Assembly: GCA_030686995.1 (NCBI GenBank) | Contig: CM060685.1 | Span: 128,861,823 to 128,925,822 of the forward strand | DNA length: 64,000 nt | Direction: 5' to 3' | DNA from: Artemisia argyi | Taxonomy: Eukaryota > Streptophyta > Magnoliopsida > Asterales > Asteraceae | Shown: positions 47,682 through 58,972 of the stretch, one piece after another | How the letters are laid out: each line of letters opens with the position of its first letter | How positions within the stretch are numbered: the first letter of the stretch is position 1 | The notes under the pieces: generated by a model | Seen by the model: the letters and a program-made list of their open reading frames with translations, nothing else | Told to the model about the DNA's origin: nothing | Databases searched by the model: none | Translations under genes and position numbers: made by a program

Positions 47682-48695
47682 CAGTGTAATGAGTTAGTAA
47701 ACTTTTGGCTCGAAAGCGTTTACGTATTTTATCTATTTCGTTCAACTGATTTTACGTTTGTTATCGACAAAATTGAAAGATCGTAAAATATATATAAACG
47801 TTTTTTGAAGGTTTATTTGTATTAACAATCTCCCCCTTTTTGTTAATGACAAAACATAAAATTATTTTAAGTAAAAAATAAAATTCGTAAAGTTTTGAAT
47901 TGTAGTTTTTACTCTTTCTCCCCCTTTTTGTCGAAACAAAAAGAGTGTCGAAATGAAACTAACTTGAATGCAAGTTTTAAGAAAGGTAAGTGAAAGAAAA
48001 GGTGTAGAATAGAGAGAGGAGAGTAAGAAGAGTAAGAATATCTTAGTTGCTCCCCCTCGACGGTTGCTCCTCCTTATTAAGGGTGTCAAGTATTTTAGGG
48101 AGACTGAAATGTGCTCATTGCAAGTTTTTGCAATGGTTTAGCTTGGACGAAAGCTCCCCCTTAATAAGGGCATCAAGTACTCTAGGTGTATTTTTGAAAA
48201 TCTACAAAACAAAGGTTAGAAGACAAGTATATTGTGTCCCTTTGTAGAAAATGGAACTGCAAAAAATTTTGGTTAGTATTCTGTCTGCCCGGATCTGCTG
48301 GTTCCCTTGAAAAGGGATCCGGTTAATACAAAGTGAAGGATCCGGCTTACCTGCAACTTGTTAGTAGGAGTACATAGTAGCAAAGATATAAAGACAAGTA
48401 ATAATCACACCAAACAAGTTCATATAGACAAGAAGCACATAATCAGGTAGATTCATTTAATAAAACAAGAGAAATGATACACACATTTGGTAAAATCTCT
48501 AAAAACTAAGAAAATAATCTAAACGTGAAAAGGAAAAAATCCTAACAAAGTCTAGGCCTAATACTAAAATAGTGAGACCACTTGTGCTTGTACTTCAAGG
48601 TTTTTGGGGTAGGTTTGGTTTGATGACGCATCAAGACGTTCAAGAAGGTGGTAGAACATGGAATGTACTTTATCACGTAGTTCATGTACTAAGGT

Positions 48696-49489
48696 TTAAG
48701 TTTGTTTGCAATGATCACAAGTGTCATTATGGCTTTGTGATGTTGGTTCTAAGAGAGGAGGTTGTGGAAGTAAATTTGAGGTGGAAGTACCTATGTGGAA
48801 AGGTTGTGGATGTACCATGGGTGTTGGTTGAGAAGTATGTAAAGGTGGAAGTGTGTCATTGTTTGGTTGAGGTGTTTGTGATGTTTGACATCTTCTCATT
48901 TCCCAAAATGGGCCATTTGAGGGTGGTGGAGAGGAAGGTAAGTGTGCTATGGGTGGTGGTATGTTGATGTCAACATCTAGGTGATAAGATGGTGGTTGTG
49001 TTGAAATTCTCTCAATGGATGAGAATGTTGGTACTGGTGGTGGATTAGAAGGTCTAGGAGGTAAGTCCTCTAATGAGTTGAAGTAGAGGTGAGGTGATGA
49101 ATGAGGTGTGGTGAAAGAGAGAAGTCTTGGTTCAAGAGGAGAAGGTTTTGTTGGTTGAGTAGATATAGGTAATGTAGGTTCACTAGTAGGTGTAGGTTCA
49201 GAAGGAGTTGATTGTGGTGATGTTGTTTTGGTGGAAGCAAGTTGTGGTGGTGATGGTTCAACAGATGTAAGTTGTGGTAAATTGGTTTGTTTGAGGTAGG
49301 AGTTCTAGTGGAGGGTGCTTTGATATGTGAGGCTTCGGTTGAAGATATTGCATACACTATTCGTGCGGTTTTTCTTTTAGGGCTCCTAGTTGATGATTTT
49401 GCACTTGGTGCTTTAGTCATGTTTTGAGGTAAGTTTAGAACTTGAGTTTTGCAGTAGAATATGGTTGTTTTGGTGTGGTTTGGAAGCAC
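48696..49489 (-). pseudogene. Low-complexity extra-ORF remnant of the copia element
   Basis: The minus strand reads MTKAPSAKSSTRSPKRKTAR from about 49422, then a shifted Leu/His/Asn-rich repeat, then (48899-48696) RCQTSQTPQPNNDTLPPLHT. The basic start and Pro/Thr/Ser/Gln-rich low complexity fit the linker part of a SIRE-type additional ORF. Frameshifts are implied by the change to LLNLHLL-type repeats. Function unknown. Confidence 0.4.
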
Positions 49490-51203
49490 AAACAGAAGTG
49501 GCTTAAATAGTAAAGGATCAAGTAAGTGAATTAATGCCTAAACCACTAAAATCCTTTGAATTGCAATGATATGCATGCACCAAGGTCAACTAAAGAGATA
49601 CAATCTTCTATGAGATATATTAAAGGCAATGTGGAGTGGTTGAGTGGATAAAGTTGAGTTTTAGAAGGCTATAGGTGATAAAATCTGTTTTTGTTTGCCC
49701 GGTTCCAGCGGATCCTTCCCAAAAGGGATCCAGCTAACAGAATAGGTAAAGGTGTGAAATGATGGTCATCTAGCTATAGAAGCCCTATATTTCCTGATGT
49801 AATGAGTGTAAGATAGTGTTTTAGGGAAGGCAACTCTAAGTGTTATAAGACTAATGATGAGGGGTTGCTATAAATGATCTTTAGAGTGAGAAAAAGGTTT
49901 TAGTAGGCCATTAAGCAAATATGGGTTAAAATAATCATATCACTAAGTGTTAAATGTTTGTAGGTTTCAGGAAAAGGTGGTATAAAAAATTTAAAAATTC
50001 TTTAAAACTCATAAGAATTAAAAGACTGATTTTAGAGTGTTTTAAGGTAGAGATGGTAGAAATAATTTTGTTAAAAATTTATTTAAATTATAGTTAAGTG
50101 TGAAATGATCAGAGGAAGGTGATGCAAAAAGTGACACTAAGAAATAGTCGTTATTTAGAAAATGATAAATCAAAAACACCTAGGATGATACTTAAGTCAA
50201 TCTTAAGTGATCAGGAAGACTACTAACCTCAAAGTGAGCTCAAACGAGTCTAAAAGGAGATAACTAACTAGTGTACCAAGGTTATAATGGTTAAGTGTGA
50301 TAAGAAGAGATATATATCTACTTCTGTACGACTGGATCCTCCGGATCGTTTCTAAAAAGGATCCGGCTAGTTATAACGAAGGGATCCGGCTTGTGAGACT
50401 AATAAGTTCAAAGAGGATTTGTTAGAATATTGCTCACATGTCGACTAAGAAATTTAACACCTCATGCGTAGATATAAGTCTGATATAACAAGAAGAACAT
50501 GTAGGACACATATATAGGTAATGAAGTACAATATATGATTAAACATAATACATAGTAGGAGACATAGAAAACATGACCAATACAAGGTTTTTACACATAG
50601 ATAAAAATAGCACTCATGTTTCTTCAAATCGTAACTTTTCTTTAGACTCTCTTCAATCTTGAGTAGCTCCATTCAACTTCCCTTGATAAGGATGGGATTG
50701 ATAGATGATTTAGGGAATGAGAAAGGATGTTAAGTGTGTTACATTCAAGGGTTCCATTACCTTGTCGACAAGATAGTATGGTGGATTTAGAAGAGATGGG
50801 TAAGTTTTCATAAAGAGGTGAAATAGATGACTTAGGAACATCCCGGAAGGAATGAGTTTATTTGGATTATCCTTAAGATGTACGATTCACTTAACGAAGA
50901 AATAGGCAAGATTGTATGGTTTTTGAAGTTCAATGCAGTAAAGCATGTGAGCACAACAGGCAGACAAATACTTACGATCTCCTAACAGACTTAAAACATT
51001 TTTACGTAGAATAACCGCCATGGGTTGAAGATAGTTCCGAAGTTTGAGCATACGGATTTTGTCGGGATCTCTGACATTTGGTGAGCTACAAACAACATTG
51101 ATTAATTCTTCAGCAGGAGGGGTGGATTTTTAATATAGACCGTCTTCTTCTTGACTTACAGAGTTAAGAGAGAATTCTTTTATATAGCCAAATTGCTCGA
51201 GAT

Positions 51204-51573
51204 TTAGAAACCCAAGAATTTGAGCGAATTGCTAGAGAGGCACGAAGAACCTATAATTTTCAATGCAAAACCAAGAGAGAGGGAACGATCCTCGTTCCGT
51301 ACGAGACTAATGTCACGGAAGAATTCTAAAATGAAACGTAGACAAATTTGTTCATTAATTTTTAGTAAACAATCAAATATTATAGCTTTAAAACTACTCT
51401 TAATTTCTCTTTGAAAAATTATAGGAGGATCTAAGACCCGACCTTCATGAATATAGCGAGACTCAAGGTTTTCAATATCCACTAATGACCTCTATAGGTG
51501 TGTAAGGTTCTAACGAGATTTTCGGGGTATAGGCATTGGTTGGATGATGATCAAAATCATAAATGTGTGGCAT
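51204..51573 (-). pseudogene. SIRE-type additional ORF, N-terminal domain, frame-shifted
   Basis: ATG at 51573 reads MPHIYDFDHHPTNAYTPKIS then LEPYTPIEVISG. A one-base shift near 51478 brings in DIENLESRYIHEGRVLDPPI, then INEQICLRFILEFFRDISLV and a stop at 51204. The IEN/LE..Y.HEGRV..PP..CLL.INEQICLRFILEF pattern is familiar from repeat proteins abundant in Asteraceae genomes. I cannot assign a biochemical role. Confidence 0.6.
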
Positions 51574-52860
51574 CTTGAGACCTATACAAATTGATTACGT
51601 TATGATGAATAAAAGAAATTTTTCTTTTTTTTATAATCAATCAAGTGATTTTGTGAAAAGTTTCTATTTGTATTAACTGTGTAGATATCATTCCTGATTT
51701 TGAGAACATAAATTATTACGGATGATTAACCTACTCCTACTCGAATTAATTTGTGAAGATGCATAACAATTGAGTGGAGAGAATGCCAAATACTTATGAG
51801 GAGTACGATTAGTGCTGAGGAAAGATTTAGTCCTAAAAGAGCATTTTTGTGTTTTATTTAGGATGAATGGATCAGAGGAATGAGGGGCTGTGATATATTC
51901 AGTTTTTCTATACTGCTGGTTCCGCCGTATCCTTTGGAAAAGGGATCCGATAGGTTATAATAGATGGATCCGGGAGGACAGTCGAACAAGGATGGTGTAT
52001 GGTGTATTAGTCCTTTTAATCAGTTTGTTTAAGCATTTGATTATGACTAATTTTCCTAAGTAAGAACCAGAAGATTAAAAAATAAATTTGACGGATTTGG
52101 ACGATGTTTGCAAATGGAATATTAGGATATAGATCACAGTGAGAAATAAGTTAAAGAAGTGAGAGTTTGAGTAGTTTTGAGATGAGAAGAGGAAACATAT
52201 GATAGACCGTTGTTGTGTTGTCTTCATTACTTCTTTTGATGAGGTGGTAGTAAGAAAGATTTTCGCAAGAGTGAGGAATTTTTATTTGATGAATGTTTAT
52301 GAGTTGAGATGATGATCAAGACCTGAAAAACTTTTTCTTGTGTCGGCTTGACAAAGGAATGATGGAATACAATTCCTCATAGTTTGAATGATTAATGAAG
52401 AGAGACTTTTTAAAAGTTTGTGATTTAGATTAAAATTTTAGTGTTGATATGACTCTTTTGAAGAAGATAAATGTTGAAAAGAGTTTTGAAGAACAAATCA
52501 AGTAAGCACAAGTATATCAAATAATTGTATACCATATAGATCAACACTTTTTCAACCACATACAAACAATCACCTAAAAGGAAAAACAAACATACCTTTG
52601 CCATATTATCCTTAAGAGTGAGAATACTCCTAGATGAGCAATACTTCATGAGCTTTTAATGAGCTTTTCCAACTTGAAGATTTCTACAAGAAGGTATGTT
52701 AGAAACATTTAAACGTTATAACAATTCTATCAATACCCAAATATAGAGAATGTTATTGTTATTGTAAAAATGAGTTAGATGTTAATTTTTACAAAGGGTA
52801 TTTCCTTTGTTGTAGTTTTCAAAACATACATGGATCGTATCAAGTTTTTAAAGTACAATA

Positions 52861-54560
52861 CGTAGAAACGTAGCAGGGGGTGAATACATTCCTGTTTAAA
52901 ATCTTAAAACTATCGTATCAAATTCCCGATCAAGCGTGAATAAACATGAATAGCGGTTATGACATTTTTAACAACTATGTAGATTAATATCCAACTTACA
53001 ATAACAGACACACAAAATAAGTAAGATAAATTAGAGCTAGTTTAGTCGGTCCCTTATATGTTTGGGACCATCTGTTTGTTTAAGGACCACCGACAGTGGC
53101 GTGTTTAAGACAGGTGATTTAGTGTGTATTTCCATATTTTAAGTTATCTTAGTTTGTATCACAAGCATACACACAACAAGCCGCACAAACCTAAATGTAA
53201 TGCAAGTATAAATCTAAAGATAAATGCAATAATAGAAAGTAAAGAGATGAGAAGAGAAAATACAAACCGGACATGATGATTTACAGTGGTTCGACATGAA
53301 GCACCTCTTTGTCCTACTCCACTCCATGAGTACCACACTCGAGAGTTAATTCACTAGTCAACACGCTCCCTTTAGGCGGAACAAACCATACATAAAGCTT
53401 ACACCAAGTTTAACGACACTAAGCGGAATGTTGAGTCCTAGTCCTAGCTAGAACCAAAGCCCACATGGCTACACGAACAAGCACTCTTGTCCACTTGGAT
53501 TCCCGCAATCCAAGCCTTCACACGACGATCAGTTTGTCTTAATCTTCACACGACCGAGCACTCTGATCCACTTAGATTCACACAATCCAAGGTTTCACAC
53601 GACGATCATTTCGTCTCAATCTTCACACGAACGAGCACTCTCATACACTTGAATCTTCACCTGATTCAAGTCTTCGCACGAACCTTCACTAGGTTCTAGT
53701 CTTCACTTCTTGGACTCACACCAAGTCCAAGTCTTCACACACCTAGACACCAACTTATACAAAGTACTAGTCTAGATACAACACTTTACAGACTTACACG
53801 TTGTCCATTTTTAAGCTAACACACCTAATCATGACTCACACACAAGTCGGATATACTGATATACAAGAATAGAGTTTAGAGGAATAAGAGTATCGTAACA
53901 CTAGTTACGTTTATGTGTGGACTCAATAACACTTCGATTCTTGACGACTTCGAGTGTTCTTCTCTTGCACTTTGATATAGAGGATGAAGGGATCACTTAT
54001 AAACACATATCAAAGAGTTATACTGATCTAAGAAGAAAAAGGAAAGAACATAAAATTTTGTGCTAAGATGATTAAGAAAATCTGATGAAAATGGGTCAGT
54101 ATTTATAGGCAGCTCGAGGAGCGGGGGACGGTCCCTTATCAATAGGACCGTCACCTTATTTAAGGGACCTCTTAGACATTTTTTTGTCCTTTATTGGTGA
54201 AATGTTATCTTGTGAATTTTATTTTATTTGGGCGTGGAAAATAGCTGTTGGGGATTTGAAATTCAAATTTCAAATTCTAATTTATTTTTCTTTAAAACAT
54301 TTCTTTGTAGAAACAAAAATAATTTGTCGAGTTTATTTTTGTAAAATTGTTTTGTGACATTTATAAAATGTAATGTTTGAGGAAAAAAACATTTTTTGAT
54401 CACTTAACAAAGTTGGTATGGTGTTTGTTCATACCTGAAGTGATGTAGACTTGAGTCGTCGAGAGATGTAGATACGTTCCGGCATTGATGATTTGTTTGA
54501 ACGAGTAACTTTTGCACTTTACGTTATGTATTACAAGTTACATGTTCGTCATCATTAAAA
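52861..54560 (-). repeat. Copia LTR (family C), degraded, related to A and B
   Basis: It begins CGTAGAAACGTAGCAGGGGG (cf. TGTAGAAAAC..GGGG in B) and carries the family block GTGGTTCGACATGAAGC..CTACTCCACTCC at 53287-53330 and AGCTCGAGGAG..GGGACGGTCCC near the STATTTATAGGCA-like site. The right end is probably near 54555, but no target duplication was found (bases next to the two ends disagree). It is older than the solo LTR. Confidence 0.6.
53472..53690. repeat. 77-bp tandem repeat in LTR C
   Basis: Units start at 53472, 53549 and 53626, each CACGA(A/C)C(A/G)AGCACTCT followed by a (T/G)ATTC..CAATCCAAG and CACGACGATCA segment; the third is partial. This explains the repetitive Ser/Thr/Phe-rich reading there. 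Confidence 0.85.
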
Positions 54561-54909
54561 CATGCAGACTGTAGCACCCCCAACTCAAAATACGGCAGCT
54601 GACATGCTGGGGGCACTACGCAAATAGAAACCAGGCACATTTGTAGCTAACGACCACAACACGGGACGTTTATAAATGTTGCAAAACATATCATTCGAAT
54701 TATAAACCGTTTAGAGTACAAGGACTCTTAAGTCAAAGTAGCAGCGGAAAAAGTAAATAGAGTTTGCAGCGAAAATTTAACAAAGTTTAGCAGCGGAAAA
54801 TATTTAACAAATTTTAGCAGCGGAAAATATTTAAGACACACCAAGGTTTTACAAATTATATGAAAATAGAGATAGTAAAGATGATAAAGCTGCCTTGACA
54901 GAAAGACTC
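54561..54909. repeat. Fragment of another LTR-type repeat
   Basis: It starts TGTAGCACCCCCAACTC, in the style of gypsy LTR starts (TGTA..CACCCC), and contains several AGCAGCGGAAAA words. It is cut at 54909 by the next element. No gene. Confidence 0.4.
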
Positions 54910-57900
54910 TGATGAGTGTCTAAAGTAAATACTCATCATTTTATACTAATCTGAGCTGCCAAAACATACAAAAAACACTCAAATATGCATCAAAATACTT
55001 AAAATATCTTAGAAGTGTGTTTTATATGTTTTAAATACAAAATATGCAAAAACTGATGAAAAACGTACAAAGTTTGCATAATTGGCAGTTTCAGTCCCTC
55101 AAGTTTCATAAATTGGCAAAACTAGTCCCTGGTTATTCTAAAAACTTGAAAAAGTCACCAAAGGTCCTTTTTAATCATAAAGTTACATATTTAGTCCTTT
55201 GGTGCAAAGTTTCATAAAATTACAAGTTTAGTCCCTATACTTTGGAAATTGACATAATTGGTCCCTGGGATGTAAAAACTTTGAGAAAAATCAATATTGG
55301 TCCTTGTAATAATAATCTTTTGCAGGAATGGTCCTTGGGTGATAAGTTTGGTGAAATTACATAATCAGTCCCTGAAGTTTGGTGAATTGGCAAAAATAGT
55401 CCCCGGGTATTTCAAAAGTGAAATATATCAAAAATACCCGTGTACTATTCATTTATGGCAAATTAGGTCCTTATATGAACTTTAGAAAAATACCAATTCA
55501 GACCCTCAACTTTGAATAAATTACAAATTTGGTCCTTGTGATAAGTTACTAATACAAACGGACCCTTAGTATTTATATAAACCTAAACCTAGTCCAAATC
55601 CAACACAACAACCCACCCACCTTACCCTTTATCCCCTAGCCCATTTCCCAGCCCACTTCCTAACCAAGCCTACCCTTTAATATTAAAACGGGTCAATGCC
55701 CCGTTTGACCAAACCATCCAGTCACCACCTTCCCTCCCAAACCATACCACCATCACAGACCACCCTCTACCTATCTGGTTTCTTCACCACTTGTCCACCC
55801 ACCTTTCCAACCTTATCCCTCCACCTCTACATACTTCCAAACCCATTTAAACCCTTCAATTACTCACACGCAACCCCAACTGACCCTTGGACTATTTTGG
55901 CGCCAAAAAGCAGGTTTGAACGGCTAGGATGATTGGGACCAATCCAATGGTCCACAACTGATGGGAAAGTCTTGGAAAGCTGCAAGGACCCTTATTATCA
56001 TCTATATATCAAGAATGAAGCAGAGATGATAGAGTATTAGATTAGGTTTAGTTTAATTAAATCGTATGTAGTATAGTTTACATTTTCAGTTGTAATTTCC
56101 ATCAAAATCACTTGTAATCAGTTATCTTAGTGTAATTTGATCTTTCTTAAACCTTTAATTGCACTCTTGTTAATTAAAATTCGTATTTAGCAAATTTATG
56201 TGAAATTGACAAATTCACATAACCTTGTTATTTGTTGTTGTTTGTTGGTTCTCTCAGCTCACATAAGCCTTGACAAAGCTCTTGTAAGCTATTGGATACC
56301 CTAAAAGTCAGTTTAGAATAGAAAAGTAAAAATACTAAAAATAATCAAGAAAATATAAAGAAAATAAAAAAATAGTGTTTGAGGAAAGATAGAAGCTGAG
56401 CAAGGTGTGATTCTGGATTGTATATGGTATTAGTAACCTTGTGGAAGGTTGTTAGGTATATCTTGGTCCTTGGTTCCATAACCTCATCTTGAACACATTT
56501 GTAAGTCTCAAAGTTTGATTCTTCATATTATCAATATTGTTGTTATTTGTAGTAATTTAGTGGTCATTCAATTTCATTTGGTATATCTAATCTGTTTCAA
56601 TCATAAAATCAGTAGAGTTAGTTTAAAAATCTAATAGTTATAGTGTAATAAGTTATTAAGGGGGTGTTAGGCTCAGTTTGATACTGAGTGTGTTTGGTAG
56701 TGTTAGTTGTCTAGGATAGTCTAAGCATACTACTTTAGGTCATATTAGGTTATAGTGGTCTTAAAACTCAGGCTTCAAACAACCAAAAGTCAAAATCGAA
56801 ATCCAATTCCCTTGACAGTTAACTGTCAAGGATTTTGGATCCACAAACGTTAAGTTCTCATCACAAGTAAGTAAGTTAGCTTATTTTAGTTTAGTTATAG
56901 CTTAATTAGTCACAATCAATCATAAAATCAAGAGCTAAACTCAATAAAGTCAACCTATTAGTTTTTCTTAAAAGTCAAAAATTGCATGTTCTTCAAATTT
57001 TCCAAATCTTGGGAGATTTTTATTGAATTTTGTAAAAGGAATTAGGTCTTGTGCTTTTCAGATATTATAGTCTACCACCTCAACTATTGATTCCCACCCT
57101 TATCTCATTTTTGTGAATTTTGTACTGGGCCCCACAAGCTTGGAAACACAACTGCAGGGAGAACATCTCCCCTGTGCAGCAGACATCACACCCACACCAC
57201 CACCTTTGGTGGTGTTTTGTGGCCACCACAGTGGGCCCCACACTTCCAAATTAGCTTCTTACAATCCATATCATAGTAGGCTTTCAGTATTGACCTCTTG
57301 TTTGACCTAGATCATTGTGGACCCCACTTGAATTCAGACTTGAACTTTGTCCCTAATCTGTCTCAGATTCCAAAAAGCTAAGTGCTTATTTTGAGCTTAT
57401 TGGCTTATTCAGTGTACCCCAAGTGCTTAATCTTACTCAAACTAGTTCACACAACTTATTTGGACTAGATTTCACCATAGTGGGTCCCACACAAGCTCAA
57501 TTGAGCTTATTTGCTTGTTTGGTCAACAAAGGTCAACGGTGGTGGTATTAAGCCTCCACAGTGTGTATTAATAAGTTCTAAATTATTTTTTTTTACAAAA
57601 GTTGTTTATTTTTAGGTATAATTTAGTTTTGTAAAAGAAAATTCAAGAAAAATCAATATAAAAATAAGTGATAGTTTCTATTTAATATAATTTAATTTTA
57701 ATTTTAATTTTCAGATTTTTATTAAGTAAGTTGTGTTTTTATATTTTTAATAATTTCCTTTTAGGTTAAAGTATTTTTAATAATTTTCTCAGATTTTTAT
57801 TTTGTTATTTAGTATTTATTATAATTAATAATAGTTTTATTAATAATTAATCAATAATTAAGTTATAAATAGCATAATTAATTTTTATAAAGTAACACCT

Positions 57901-58673
57901 AGTTTTTATATTTTTTATAACTTTTATAAGTCATAAAATAGTTTTATAAATTTTTCCATAATTTTCTAAGTTAATTTAGTATTATTTGTAATTTAAAATA
58001 GTTTAATTAGTATAATTAATATAAATAGTTTCTAATTAATAAAAAATCCATAAAAAGACAAAAATATTTATTTTTAATTTTTATACTTTCTTCAAGTTTA
58101 TTTTAAGTTTTAGAAATTATTTTTATAAGTTTTTAGTTTAATTTGTAGTATTTATCATTTTTAGTTTTATTTAAATTAGTTTTAATTAAAAAGTTAAATA
58201 GTTTTTAATTAAATAATTAATATTAAATAATAAAATACTCTAAAAAATAGTTTTCTTTTTAATTTAATTTTCTTTTAAATATAAGTTTATAGAATTTTCA
58301 TTTTTAACCCCTGTAGTTTATTTTTCTTAAAACTCACATTTTTCTCAGTACGCAGTCGCGTCTGATTTTTAATTTAGTTTACGTTTATACGTTTTAGATA
58401 TCTAGGTTTCACTTAATCGTTCATATAGCTTATATAAGTCATTTTATTTTATAAAACTCTAGTGTAATCACACACACACTTTTATTCATATCCCTGTTCA
58501 TATTCACTCGATCACAGACTCGTTTTTAATAAAACATCGTACACCTCGTTGGGACATTACGACCCAGGGAAACACTGTATTCCACGGAAGCATTTGCCTC
58601 AGCTGTTTGACTTTTACGATTGACCATTCACAAGTGGTTGACTAATAATCATCTGACCGTTTGGGGCGAATCA
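54910..58673 (+). repeat. 5' LTR, 3.76 kb
   Basis: TGATGAGTG at the start and GGGGCGAATCA at the end. From 55060 to 55560 it has degenerate repeats of a unit with (T/A)NAGTCCCT followed by AAGTTTN(A/G)TNAATTG. A CC-rich zone (55600-55870) and a very AT-rich zone (57560-58320) follow. A perfect 22-bp palindrome lies at 56810-56831. The visible part of the 3' LTR matches with an offset of 6783 bp. Confidence 0.9.
56810..56831. promoter_or_regulatory. Perfect 22-bp palindrome in the LTR
   Basis: Arms CCTTGACAGTT and AACTGTCAAGG meet without a spacer. Each arm holds a W-box core (TTGAC) and a MYB-type CAGTT core. It is kept intact in the 3' LTR at 63593-63614 although neighbouring bases differ. 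A regulatory role is inferred only. Confidence 0.6.
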
Positions 58674-58678
58674 AAATT

Positions 58679-58696
58679 TGGTGCCGCTGCCGGGGA
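58679..58696 (+). other. Primer-binding site, tRNA-Asp type
   Basis: TGGTGCCGCTGCCGGGGA lies five bases after the 5' LTR. It differs at two positions from the TGGCGCCGTTGCCGGGGA site used by Athila- and Tat-type gypsy elements of plants. Confidence 0.85.
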
Positions 58697-58972
58697 GGTT
58701 GTGCGCTTATTCTAAACGATTTTGCGTATTAGTGAACCTGAATATACGCTTATTGTATATTTATCCGTCCTTGTTCATATTAGTATCATATAAAACCAAA
58801 AACAGTTCCCGAAAACTTATTAAAATCAGTTTTCAACGAACACAAAAAACCCAAAAATATTTTCTTCTTATTAGTACTACAAAAATTTTCAAAAATACCA
58901 AAAATATTCACCTTTACACTCCTACCTATTTGATTCTTCAATTCTCATCCCCTAAACCCTTTGATTCTTTCT

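Larger units (their letters stand above)
46417..47827 (-). repeat. Copia LTR (family B), 3' LTR of a minus-strand element
   Basis: 1411 bp from TGTAGAAAACTATG to TTTGTATTAACA on the plus strand. It is directly followed by ATCTCCCCCTTTTT, whose inverse is a polypurine tract (AAAAAGGGGGAGAT), which sets the orientation. It shares its termini and the block GTGG(T)CCGGCTACAAGG..CTACTCCACTCCCC (46598-46645) with the solo LTR at 8771-10110. A G run of 12 lies near its outer end. The outer flank is AAAGG at 46412-46416. Confidence 0.8.
47183..51980. repeat. Dispersed GGATCC stem-loop cassette, five copies
   Basis: A motif of about 60 bp recurs at 47183-47241, 48288-48346, 49698-49760, 50331-50392 and 51915-51976. 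Its order is CCGG(T/A)TCC, then CCGGATCCTT-like, then a short spacer and AAAAGGGATCC(G)G, then about 20 AT-rich bases, then GGATCCGGC. The first two parts can pair into a hairpin. All copies have the same orientation. One is in LTR B and four are in internal DNA between coding remnants. Confidence 0.75.
47828..52860 (-). mobile_element. Internal region of a SIRE/Maximus-like copia element, gag-pol lacking
   Basis: It starts at the polypurine tract next to LTR B and shows more CTCCCCCT runs (about 47910, 48051 and 48153), that is, several purine tracts on the minus strand. It holds remnants of the extra reading frames that SIRE/Maximus elements carry after pol. The clearest is the frame starting MPHIYDFDHHPTNAYTP (51573), and low-complexity frames lie at 49489-49070 and 48899-48696. 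No RT, integrase or RNase H motif is visible in 5 kb. Another LTR of the same family lies at 52861-54560, but it differs too much to be the obvious partner. Confidence 0.6.

Noticed and set aside
46417..54560. LTR B and LTR C as the two LTRs of one element
   Set aside because: They differ in length and sequence well beyond a normal pair, C has no recognisable primer site next to it, and the outer flanks (AAAGG against TGCAG) do not match.
55696..55932. Pro/Ser/Thr-rich frame MPRLTKPSSHHLPSQTIPPS, present again at 62488
   Set aside because: It lies in LTR DNA, is repeated only because the LTR is, and has no conserved domain.
58961..58972. Extended start MILS for the 600-residue ORF
   Set aside because: The first codon of that version is TTG; the first ATG in frame is at 58973.
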